From CALMSM01 sp964534095 (GTDB taxonomy: Bacteria; Patescibacteriota; Saccharimonadia; Saccharimonadales; CALMSM01), in assembly GCA_964534095.1 (NCBI GenBank), contig CAZHPF010000067.1, positions 1 through 5,199 of the forward strand: a DNA stretch of 5,199 nt, given 5' to 3'. The translations under genes and the position numbers were made by a program. The notes below the pieces were generated by a model. It was not told where the DNA came from. It was given only the letters and a program-made list of their open reading frames with translations, and did not search any database. Each line of letters opens with the position of its first letter. The first letter of the stretch is position 1. Shown piece by piece: positions 1 through 5,199 of this stretch.

Positions 1-50
1 GTAGGCAACAGACCCTCAAGCCCCTTTCCCAAATGAGTATCTTTAGACAC
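1..50 (-). CDS. parB: ParB chromosome partitioning protein, N-terminal fragment (runs off left edge)
   Basis: Only the first 16 codons plus two bases are visible. They read MSKDTHLGKGLEGLLP, which matches the usual opening of chromosomal ParB/Spo0J proteins, where a glycine-leucine rich GLGKGLxALLP-type segment precedes the CTPase/ParB-Srx fold. In the family this N-terminal peptide contacts ParA and stimulates its ATPase, while the later domains (outside the window) bind parS and CTP. I chose the GTG at 48-50 because it sits 8 nt after a near-perfect Shine-Dalgarno sequence inside parA; a TTG at 30-32 is a weaker alternative. The GTG overlaps the end of parA (GTGTCTAA, where TAA is the parA stop), giving an 8-bp overlap that suggests translational coupling. 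Identity is well supported by the motif and by following parA, but the domains that would prove it lie outside the window. Confidence 0.87.
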   Translation of the reverse strand, partial: MSKDTHLGKGLEGLLP

Positions 51-798
51 GTTCAGCCACCTCCTTTGCTAGTTGTTTATATGCACGCGCGCCTTTCGAC
101 CACTTATCGTGCTCGGATATTGGTTTACCGTAGCTGGGGGCTTCTGCCAAACGTACGTTACGCGGGATAACTGTCTTAAATACCAGATCCCCAAAGTGTT
201 TCTGTAGCTGGGCTACTACCTGTTCGCCAAGGGTTGTACGACTATCGTACATCGTTGCCACGATGCCAAGCAGACTAAGCTTCGGGTTAAGGGATTGCTT
301 TACGCGTCGAAACACCTCTAGTAACTGGCCTAGCCCTTCCATAGCATAATATTCGGCTTGTACCGGGATCAACAGGCGGTCTGCAGCCACTAGAGAGTTA
401 ATGGTGAGCAGCCCTAACGCCGGTGGGCAATCGATAAGCACGTAGTCGTGTGTACTACTGCGTAAGGCACGCGCCAATCGTTGTTCTCGTGCAGCCGCAT
501 TTGCCAACTCCGTTTCGGCCACGGCTAAATTACTGTTAGCCGGCACAATAGTGATCCCTGCCACGCTAGTTTCTTGGTTCGCCCCTGACAGATCAACCTG
601 CTCTAATAATAGTTCGTAGGTAGTATGCTGGGCAGCATTTTTATCTAAACCAAGTCCGCTCGTCGCGTTTCCTTGCGGGTCAGCATCGACAATCAACACC
701 TGTTTACCGGTTTTTGCCAAGTACGCCGCCAGATTGATAGTGGTGGTGGTTTTGCCCACCCCACCCTTCTGGTTTAATACTGCAATAATATTACTCAT
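43..798 (-). CDS. parA: ParA/Soj-type chromosome partitioning ATPase
   Basis: This is a 251-residue cytoplasmic P-loop ATPase of the MinD/ParA superfamily, in the small chromosomal (Soj) size class without an N-terminal DNA-binding extension. The deviant Walker A motif KGGVGKTT is at residues 11-18, with both the signature lysine (K11) and the P-loop lysine (K16). The switch I/Walker A' motif VDADPQGN is at 37-44, with the catalytic aspartate D40, and the Walker B motif VLIDCPP is at 120-126. The family's conserved stretch RNVRLAEAPSYGKPI is at 213-227 (RNVRLSEAPSHG in many homologues). In the known system, ATP-bound ParA dimers coat the nucleoid and ParB-parS complexes move along them by triggering hydrolysis. 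The start is the ATG at 798; an AGAGGG sequence about 11 nt upstream is a modest Shine-Dalgarno candidate. It overlaps parB by 8 bp downstream, supporting an operon. MinD and plasmid ParA are less likely given the length, the motifs and the parB neighbour. Confidence 0.97.
   Translation of the reverse strand: MSNIIAVLNQKGGVGKTTTTINLAAYLAKTGKQVLIVDADPQGNATSGLGLDKNAAQHTTYELLLEQVDLSGANQETSVAGITIVPANSNLAVAETELANAAAREQRLARALRSSTHDYVLIDCPPALGLLTINSLVAADRLLIPVQAEYYAMEGLGQLLEVFRRVKQSLNPKLSLLGIVATMYDSRTTLGEQVVAQLQKHFGDLVFKTVIPRNVRLAEAPSYGKPISEHDKWSKGARAYKQLAKEVAERV
58..67 (-). promoter_or_regulatory. Strong Shine-Dalgarno sequence for parB inside parA
   Basis: The minus strand reads AAAGGAGGTG here, an almost full match to the anti-Shine-Dalgarno end of bacterial 16S rRNA. 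Counting the core AAGGAGGT (59-66), the gap to the GTG at 48-50 is 8 nt, which is ideal. It lies within the last codons of parA and decides the parB start. It is much stronger than anything seen ahead of parA, rplU or the asparaginase gene. Confidence 0.85.
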
Positions 799-845
799 CT
801 TTGTTATAGCCCTCTTGCGTTTCTTATTTACAGCCTAACACTTTG

Positions 846-908
846 AGCATACTACCGCAACGTAAGCACTTTCTCATCCCCTAACTAACCGTATAGTACT
901 AGTATGCT
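846..908. repeat. 9-bp inverted repeat pair in the rplU-parA gap
   Basis: The plus strand carries AGCATACTA at 846-854 and its exact reverse complement TAGTATGCT at 900-908, separated by 45 bp. The right arm adjoins a short palindrome, TAGTACTA, at 894-901. The pair lies between the end of rplU and the start of parA, so it could be a regulatory site pair, a long-loop RNA structure ending rplU transcripts, or chance. No U-tract follows either arm, so it is not a standard terminator. The 156-bp gap is otherwise featureless: I found no convincing parA promoter. The best -10-like elements on the minus strand are TATAAG at 917-922 and TATAAC at 803-808, both lacking a good -35. Confidence 0.35.
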
Positions 909-954
909 AATACTTACTTATACACGCTCGTGCATGAATAAAGTAGAGAGTCTC

Positions 955-1263
955 CTAGCCGATTTTCTTGATACGAAGGAGCGTGTGGCGTTGGCGATGG
1001 CCATGGATGGTATGTACGCGCTTTTTGGCTTTATAACGTAGGGAGATTACTTTGTCTGCCTTAACCTCAGCTTCTTCGATATCTGCTGTCACTGTTACGC
1101 CAGAGACTTCAGGTGTACCAACCGTAGCTTTTTCGCCGTCAATCACTAGGAGCACGGGGAAAGAGACAGTTTTTTTGTCAGATTTTAGCAACTCAACCTC
1201 AACAGTTTCGCCTTCTGCCACCAAATACTGCTTACCGCCCGTTGCAATAACTGCTTTTTTCAT
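955..1263 (-). CDS. rplU: Large-subunit ribosomal protein bL21
   Basis: This 102-residue protein is the full length expected of bL21, which binds 23S rRNA and helps early 50S subunit assembly. The N-terminal family signature ATGGKQYLV is at residues 7-15 (KTGGKQYxV in many homologues), and the C-terminal rRNA-binding signature GHRQRHT is at 88-94, within a lysine/arginine-rich tail that begins near YKAKKR. The middle is acidic and beta-rich in appearance, as in the family. The start is the ATG at 1263; AAGGA at 1276-1280 is a Shine-Dalgarno candidate with a rather long 12-nt spacing. It has its own promoter upstream. The usual partner genes rpmA (bL27) and obg do not follow; parA comes next after 156 bp. 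Identification is essentially certain. Confidence 0.98.
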   Translation of the reverse strand: MKKAVIATGGKQYLVAEGETVEVELLKSDKKTVSFPVLLVIDGEKATVGTPEVSGVTVTADIEEAEVKADKVISLRYKAKKRVHTIHGHRQRHTLLRIKKIG

Positions 1264-1312
1264 ACTTCTTTTCTATCCTTACTGGGTGTCTTTAGTAAAC
1301 AAGTCGAAGCCT

Positions 1313-1341
1313 AGTGTAACAAAATTCTCTACTCCTGTAAA
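1313..1341 (-). promoter_or_regulatory. Sigma-70-like promoter for rplU with extended -10
   Basis: On the minus strand the -35 box is TTTACA (1336-1341, 5 of 6 to TTGACA), followed by an ideal 17-bp spacer and a -10 box TACACT (1313-1318, 4 of 6). An extended -10 TG motif sits one base before the -10 box (TGTTACACT). Transcription would begin near 1306, giving a leader of about 43 nt. The leader could form one small hairpin from TTTACT and AGTAAG, with no match I recognise to a known ribosomal-protein leader. Position, spacing and orientation all fit rplU. Confidence 0.72.
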
Positions 1342-1384
1342 GAGGGGCGTAGCGCTCGATTAGTACACGAGGAGGTTGGAGCGG

Positions 1385-1404
1385 GAGCTTTTTCAATCAA
1401 GCTC
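1385..1404. repeat. 6-bp inverted repeat across the asparaginase stop codon
   Basis: GAGCTT (1385-1390) and AAGCTC (1399-1404) form a perfect 6-bp stem with an 8-nt loop that contains the asparaginase TGA stop. There is no U-tract after it on either strand, so it does not meet the criteria for an intrinsic terminator. It may be a weak 3'-end hairpin or chance. Confidence 0.25.
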
Positions 1405-2448
1405 GCCGACGACGGGCTTTAGCATCGCCTTGCTCACGGCAGCAGGGCTGGTTATGCCACGCCCAATGAGCCACATTAGTTTCACTTTCGCCGCCACATC
1501 TGTCATATTTCCAGCGTGACCAGCTCCTGCCTCCAGGGCTGCCTTGCCAGGTTCGTACATCTCTGGGATTGTTTTGCCACCCACAAATTTAGAAGTAAGA
1601 ATAACTGGCTTACCGGCTTCAAGCGTTTGTTTAATCACTGGCAACAAGGAGTTGTCGCCGGAGGCTGGTACGTTACCCGAACCTAAGGATTTCAGTATCA
1701 AAGCTTTGCATTTTTTGGACATACTGATATTTAAAATAAGCTCTGGATCTACGTCAGCATCGGTTTCAACAGCAAAAACACCGCCGTCAAATGTATTGAC
1801 AGGGGTAATTGTACTCTTTGTTTTCGATGAAATAACGGTATTAGGACTAAAAATGATCTCATCGGCAGCAGTAATATCTGCGATGTGCGGGAACGCGGGA
1901 GAATCAAATGCATCGAACCGTGATTCACTTGTTTTTAGCGCCCGAGAGGCGCGCAAGACTCTATCTGAAAAAACAATCAACACTTCAGCTACGTGTTGGC
2001 GCATCGCCTCCAGCAACACTTTCGCAGACCGCTCAAGGTTAACGCGGGCATCCGTACCAGAGACCATCATCGGCAGCTGGGAACCGGTAAATATAATCGG
2101 AATAGAAAGAGCACTGCCGAAAGCTAGCGAAACAGCCGTGGCAGTGTTAGCCATAGTATCAGTGCCATGGGTTATGATGATTCCATCGTACTTTGCATAC
2201 ACTTCAGTAATCTTATTAACCAGGGCTTGCCAATCATGTCGGTCAATATTGGTGCTGTCTTTGTTAAACAAGTCTATGATACTTAGTTTGCTCCCGAAGT
2301 TAGCAAGCATAGGAGAGGATTTTACGAGTTGCCGGGCGTTAAGCTCGGGAATAAGAGTACCATCATTACGCTGGGACATAGCAATTGTCCCGCCACAACT
2401 AATCAAGGCAATCTTATAGCTGGTTTTATTTTTTGGAAAATTAATCAT
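1393..2448 (-). CDS. ansA: L-asparaginase, cytoplasmic type I-like
   Basis: This 351-residue protein hydrolyses L-asparagine to L-aspartate and ammonia, judged by family. The first catalytic segment CGGTIAM is at residues 18-24 (nucleophile T21) and the second, THGTDTM, is at 93-99 (T96, D97). The substrate-loop residues D64-S65 lie in KDSTNI, and the catalytic lysine is K172 in ALKTSESRFDAF, aligning with the lysine of E. coli AnsA (TTKAHADGFDAF). The C-terminal domain is complete, with HAGNMTDVAAKVKLMWLI resembling the DMTxEAAxTKL segment of AnsA. Length is close to AnsA (about 338 residues). There is no signal peptide, so it is probably cytoplasmic. GatD is unlikely because the extra N-terminal domain is missing and no gatE is next to it. 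The start is the ATG at 2448; there is no good Shine-Dalgarno sequence, but the next methionine (M24) would remove the catalytic threonine. It has its own promoter downstream of ileS. Confidence 0.92.
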   Translation of the reverse strand: MINFPKNKTSYKIALISCGGTIAMSQRNDGTLIPELNARQLVKSSPMLANFGSKLSIIDLFNKDSTNIDRHDWQALVNKITEVYAKYDGIIITHGTDTMANTATAVSLAFGSALSIPIIFTGSQLPMMVSGTDARVNLERSAKVLLEAMRQHVAEVLIVFSDRVLRASRALKTSESRFDAFDSPAFPHIADITAADEIIFSPNTVISSKTKSTITPVNTFDGGVFAVETDADVDPELILNISMSKKCKALILKSLGSGNVPASGDNSLLPVIKQTLEAGKPVILTSKFVGGKTIPEMYEPGKAALEAGAGHAGNMTDVAAKVKLMWLIGRGITSPAAVSKAMLKPVVGELD

Positions 2449-2456
2449 ACCTGTTC

Positions 2457-2481
2457 TATCTTACGACATTCCTAAAAGATA
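2457..2481 (-). other. Possible small leader hairpin before the asparaginase gene
   Basis: In the predicted 5' leader on the minus strand, TATCTT (2476-2481) can pair with AAGATA (2457-2462) around a 13-nt loop containing AGGAATG. The stem is AT-rich, with 6 pairs, so stability is low. It lies just after the predicted transcription start and about 8 nt ahead of the ATG, so it could affect translation of a gene with no clear Shine-Dalgarno sequence. Chance is a real alternative. Confidence 0.25.
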
Positions 2482-2489
2482 TCATATAT

Positions 2490-2519
2490 ACTATAGCACA
2501 ATATTCGCCATATTGTCAA
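2490..2519 (-). promoter_or_regulatory. Strong sigma-70-like promoter for the asparaginase gene
   Basis: On the minus strand there is a perfect -35 box TTGACA (2514-2519), an 18-bp spacer, and a -10 box TATAGT (2490-2495, 5 of 6) with an extended TG motif (TGCTATAGT). Transcription would start near 2483, about 35 nt before the ATG. It begins 24 nt after the ileS stop and shows that the asparaginase gene is probably not just read through from ileS. Confidence 0.75.
2498..2516. promoter_or_regulatory. Operator-like 19-bp palindrome in the asparaginase promoter
   Basis: The minus strand reads ACAATATGGCGAATATTGT, a perfect inverted repeat of two 7-bp arms around a 5-bp centre. It fills most of the spacer between the -35 and -10 boxes and overlaps three bases of the -35 box, where a dimeric repressor would block RNA polymerase. 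No regulator gene is in the window and I do not recognise the motif, so the operator role is inferred from symmetry and position. Confidence 0.45.
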
Positions 2520-2542
2520 TTTATGTGACTGCTCCTTAACTT

Positions 2543-5199
2543 CTAGTTCTTTTTCAGAGTAATAACTAACTCTTCCCCTTCAATGGTCACTCTGGTCTCA
2601 ACACCATTTAACACATTCCCAAATTTTGCGGCAAGAGTTTCTGAGGTAATGGTTTCTTTATGTTCTTCAATCGCTCGTTGTAAGTCTTTACCGGTGGTTG
2701 TAAGGGAGAGCTGAATCCTGTCATCTACATTAAGGCCTGCCTCTTTACGCGCATTCTGCACTACCCTAACTACTTCACGCATTAAGCCCTCACGCTTGAG
2801 TTCTGGGGTTAACTTCAGGCTTAACTTAACCCACGCAGTTTGTGCAAAGTTATCCTCTAGATGGTTTTCGGTAAACGACTTATCGGGATCCATCTGTTTA
2901 GTATCGCGGAGGACTTCTTTGACGTTGAGCTCTTCTTTGAGAATATCAAAGTATTCGTCCGGGAAAGACGCTGGTTTGCGAATAGTAACTGACTGGAGAG
3001 GTTGCCGAACTTTTATCCCTGCAGTCGCCCGCTTGGCAAGGCCTGCCGTGATACAAAACCGCAGACTGGCCATATCACGAACAATAAGCTCATTAATATG
3101 GCCGGTCTTTGGCCAATCAAGCAAATGGACTGATTCGCCACCGGTCAGTTTCTGGTAGAGTTCCTCGGCCAAGAACGGTGTGAACGGTGCTAAGACCATG
3201 CTCAGCTGTACAAGCACATAATGAAGCGTCCGGTAAGCCTCGTTTTTATCTTCATCGTTGTCTGACTTCCAGAAACGACGGCGTGAACGGCGGACGTACC
3301 AGTTGGAAGCGTCTTCTATGAAAGGTAGGATAGGTTTTACGGCATTAGGAATATCATATACATCCATGTGTTTTTCCACTTCTTGAGTAAGCTGGTGTAC
3401 ACGACTGATAATCCAAGTATCCAGCGGGTTCTTGCATAGCTCAGTCGGGTCTTCGTGCTTGCCATTCCATTCCCAACCATCGACTTCGGCGTACATCGTA
3501 AAGAAATCGTACATGTTCCAAACCATACTGAGCTTTCGCGCTGTATCGTTGACATCTTTGTCTTGAAGCGAAAAATCTTCACCATTTAACAGGGGTGAAC
3601 TAAGAAATAGCATACGAAGACTATCGGCACTATATTGATCCATAAGAACGTTCGGATCGGTGTAATTACCGAAGCTCTTGCTCATCTTGCGGCCGTCGTT
3701 GCCGGCAAGCGTACCGTGCACGAGTGCATTTTTAAATGCAGCTGTGCCAAATAATCCTACATTTACCGCCTCAAGATAGTAAAACCATGCTCTGACTTGC
3801 GGAACATATTCTACGATGAAGTCGCCAGGAAAGTTCTGCTCAAATTTTTCGGCATTTTCAAACGGATAGTGAAACTGGGCAAATGGCATAGAGCCGCTTT
3901 CGAACCAGCAGTCCATGACCTTCTCAATCCGCGTGTAGTGAACCCCGTCTGTCTCAAATGTGACATCATCCACCCATGGCCGGTGATAATCTTCCAGTTC
4001 GACTCCGCTTAGTTCCTTTAGCTCGGCATAGCTTCCCACAACTTTGATGTGTTCTTTGCCATTCTTGTCAACACCTTTCCAAACCGGCATTGCAGTTGCC
4101 CAAAAACGATCACGGCTTAAATTCCAGTCGGGAGCCGATTGAATAGTCTTTGCAGAACGGCCATGCTTGATGTGCTCCGGGAACCAGTTGATAGTACTAT
4201 TTTGTTCCAGCATTTCTTCGCGCTGGCCATCAATATCCATGAACCAGCTGGGGTGCGCACGATACATCAGTTTTGTGCCACAACGATGACAATGAGGATA
4301 ACTATGTCGAATATACTCTATACGAAACACTATGCCACGTTCGTGCAGGGTTTTGGCGATTTCTTTGTTTACGTCCCAGACGAGTTGCCCTTTCCATTCT
4401 CCGTCGGTATATATGCCATTTTCGTCGGTACTCATTACCCAAGGGAATCCTTGTTCTTTGCTTAACTGGTAGTCCTCTTCGCCGTAAGCGGGCGATTCGT
4501 GGGCAATACCGGTTCCATCATCTTCATGCACAAAGTCAGCATGCCATACCTTAAAAGCTTGATCTCCCATGTCTTTATAGGTGTCGAAAATTGGTTCGTA
4601 GCCCTTTCCCACGAGTTCTTTGCCCTTAAACGTGCGCAGCAGTTTATAGGGCAGAGCCTGGTGCTTTTCGTCTGAAAGAGCTTTATCGAGCAGTTTTTTA
4701 GCTAGAACTAGCTTTTGCCCATCGAGTTCAACTTCGGCATATTCAATATGCTTATTAACGGCGATAGCACTGTTGGAAGGCAAGGTCCACGGTGTGGTCG
4801 TCCAAGCCAACAGGTATGTATTTGATCCTCGAAGCTTGAATTTTACATACACGCTGGGGTCGGTTACGTCTTGGTAGCTGTTGTCCATAGCTACTTCAGC
4901 CTTGCTGATTGGGGTGGCATCACGTGTACAGTACAGCAAGACTCGCTCGCCTTCATAGATTTTTCCTTTTTCATACAGCTGTTTAAAGGCCCACCAGACT
5001 GATTCCATAAATTCTTTGTCCATGGTTTTGTAGGCGCCCCTAAAATCAACCCAGCGACCAATACGGTCAATAGTGTCTTCCCATAGCGACCCTGTCTGTA
5101 CCATATTCTCCCGGCAGGTCATGATATAGGTTTCTAGGCTAATTTTTGTGCCGATGTCTCGTTTATCGTGGATGCCGAGCTTTTTTTCAGTAAATACTT
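2543..5199 (-). CDS. ileS: Isoleucyl-tRNA synthetase, class 2-like, missing its N-terminus (runs off right edge)
   Basis: The frame stays open to the right edge, so the ATG at 5122 is internal; 884 codons are visible (numbered here from 5197). The enzyme charges tRNA(Ile) with isoleucine in the cytoplasm and hydrolyses mischarged valine. The CP1 editing domain is shown by WTTTPWTLPSN (132-142) and GTGIAHESPAYGEEDY (228-243), with the conserved editing aspartate at 242. Next come SYPHCHRCGTKL near 300, the second half of the Rossmann catalytic core with DCWFESGSMPFAQ, and KMSKS at 504-508. The anticodon-binding helical domain has NWYVRRSRRRFW near 631. The end (from about 800, GLNVDDRI onward) resembles the DUF5915-type tail of eukaryote-like class 2 enzymes and lacks the C-terminal zinc finger of E. 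coli IleS. The HIGH motif and roughly 100-150 residues must lie outside the window. Unusual points: the first zinc pair is C90/D93 instead of two cysteines, and the adenylate-binding motif reads EYVPQVRAWF. The stop is TAG at 2543. Confidence 0.98.
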   Translation of the reverse strand, partial: VFTEKKLGIHDKRDIGTKISLETYIMTCRENMVQTGSLWEDTIDRIGRWVDFRGAYKTMDKEFMESVWWAFKQLYEKGKIYEGERVLLYCTRDATPISKAEVAMDNSYQDVTDPSVYVKFKLRGSNTYLLAWTTTPWTLPSNSAIAVNKHIEYAEVELDGQKLVLAKKLLDKALSDEKHQALPYKLLRTFKGKELVGKGYEPIFDTYKDMGDQAFKVWHADFVHEDDGTGIAHESPAYGEEDYQLSKEQGFPWVMSTDENGIYTDGEWKGQLVWDVNKEIAKTLHERGIVFRIEYIRHSYPHCHRCGTKLMYRAHPSWFMDIDGQREEMLEQNSTINWFPEHIKHGRSAKTIQSAPDWNLSRDRFWATAMPVWKGVDKNGKEHIKVVGSYAELKELSGVELEDYHRPWVDDVTFETDGVHYTRIEKVMDCWFESGSMPFAQFHYPFENAEKFEQNFPGDFIVEYVPQVRAWFYYLEAVNVGLFGTAAFKNALVHGTLAGNDGRKMSKSFGNYTDPNVLMDQYSADSLRMLFLSSPLLNGEDFSLQDKDVNDTARKLSMVWNMYDFFTMYAEVDGWEWNGKHEDPTELCKNPLDTWIISRVHQLTQEVEKHMDVYDIPNAVKPILPFIEDASNWYVRRSRRRFWKSDNDEDKNEAYRTLHYVLVQLSMVLAPFTPFLAEELYQKLTGGESVHLLDWPKTGHINELIVRDMASLRFCITAGLAKRATAGIKVRQPLQSVTIRKPASFPDEYFDILKEELNVKEVLRDTKQMDPDKSFTENHLEDNFAQTAWVKLSLKLTPELKREGLMREVVRVVQNARKEAGLNVDDRIQLSLTTTGKDLQRAIEEHKETITSETLAAKFGNVLNGVETRVTIEGEELVITLKKN

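Noticed and set aside
926..942. ATGCAC/GTGTAT hairpin just after rplU as a terminator
   Set aside because: It has only 6 pairs including a G-U and no U-tract follows on either strand.
1..950. parS sites near parAB
   Set aside because: No sequence resembling the TGTTTCACGTGAAACA consensus appears in or around parA; sites may lie outside the window.
1052..1363. 103-codon plus-strand frame overlapping rplU
   Set aside because: It is antisense to bL21, whose identity is certain; the hydrophobic stretch arises from reading the lysine-rich 5' end of rplU backwards.
1340..1392. Possible tRNA-like GC-rich patch between the asparaginase gene and rplU
   Set aside because: It is too short, with no GGTTCGA-type T-loop and no cloverleaf pairing.
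1544..2419. 291-codon open frame on the plus strand opposite the asparaginase gene
   Set aside because: It lies wholly antisense to a gene with clear catalytic motifs, has no recognisable domain, and no plus-strand promoter or ribosome site supports it.
2472..2538. A TTG-started 15-codon frame after ileS preceded by TAAGGAG
   Set aside because: The TTG is the -35 box of the asparaginase promoter, the spacing is long (12 nt), and the frame would be interrupted by the promoter start site.
3337..3585. 82-codon minus-strand frame inside ileS
   Set aside because: It is a shifted frame of the well-conserved ileS sequence with no domain and no start signal.
2796..4554. Several plus-strand open frames (71-120 codons) opposite ileS
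   Set aside because: All are antisense to conserved IleS motifs, with no recognisable protein and no start signals.
2543..5122. ATG at 5122 as the true ileS start
   Set aside because: The 25 codons upstream are open and match the IleRS family (EKKLGIHDKRDIGTKI), and the HIGH motif is missing, so the gene continues beyond the window.

Overview
This window is a compact stretch of ordinary bacterial chromosome in which every gene lies on the minus strand. Read in the direction of transcription, from high to low coordinates, it holds: the 3' part of ileS (class 2-like isoleucyl-tRNA synthetase, running off the right edge), a cytoplasmic type I-like L-asparaginase (ansA), rplU (ribosomal protein bL21), parA (Soj-type chromosome partitioning ATPase), and the first 16 codons of parB, which run off the left edge. 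UGA is a stop codon (it ends the asparaginase gene) and Trp is coded by TGG, so the genetic code looks standard. I see no mobile element, CRISPR array, rRNA or tRNA gene, and no stretch over 300 bases lacks a gene.

The organism is most likely a member of the Patescibacteria/CPR, perhaps the Saccharibacteria (TM7). This rests on the general resemblance of the bL21 and IleS sequences to that group, the compact layout, and rplU standing apart from its usual partner rpmA. It is an inference from memory and has not been checked by a search. Base composition looks moderate, somewhat below 50% GC.

Layout: ileS occupies 2543-5199 and is open at its 5' end. A 94-bp gap follows, holding a convincing sigma-70-like promoter for the asparaginase gene (TTGACA, 18-bp spacer, extended -10 TGCTATAGT) with a perfect 7-5-7 inverted repeat lying in the spacer and touching the -35 box. 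The asparaginase gene (1393-2448) is followed by a 129-bp gap with a good extended -10 promoter for rplU (955-1263). A 156-bp gap with a 9-bp inverted repeat pair precedes parA (43-798). parA and parB overlap by 8 bp, and a near-perfect Shine-Dalgarno sequence inside the end of parA drives a GTG start for parB.

Functionally these are separate housekeeping modules: isoleucine charging, asparagine breakdown, a ribosome component, and a ParAB chromosome segregation pair that is a true co-translated operon. The asparaginase and rplU genes each appear to have their own promoter. No classical hairpin-plus-U-tract terminator is visible in any gap. I did not find an undescribed system. The points most worth checking are the operator-like palindrome in the asparaginase promoter, the unusual active-site and zinc-site residues of IleS, and the position of rplU next to parAB.
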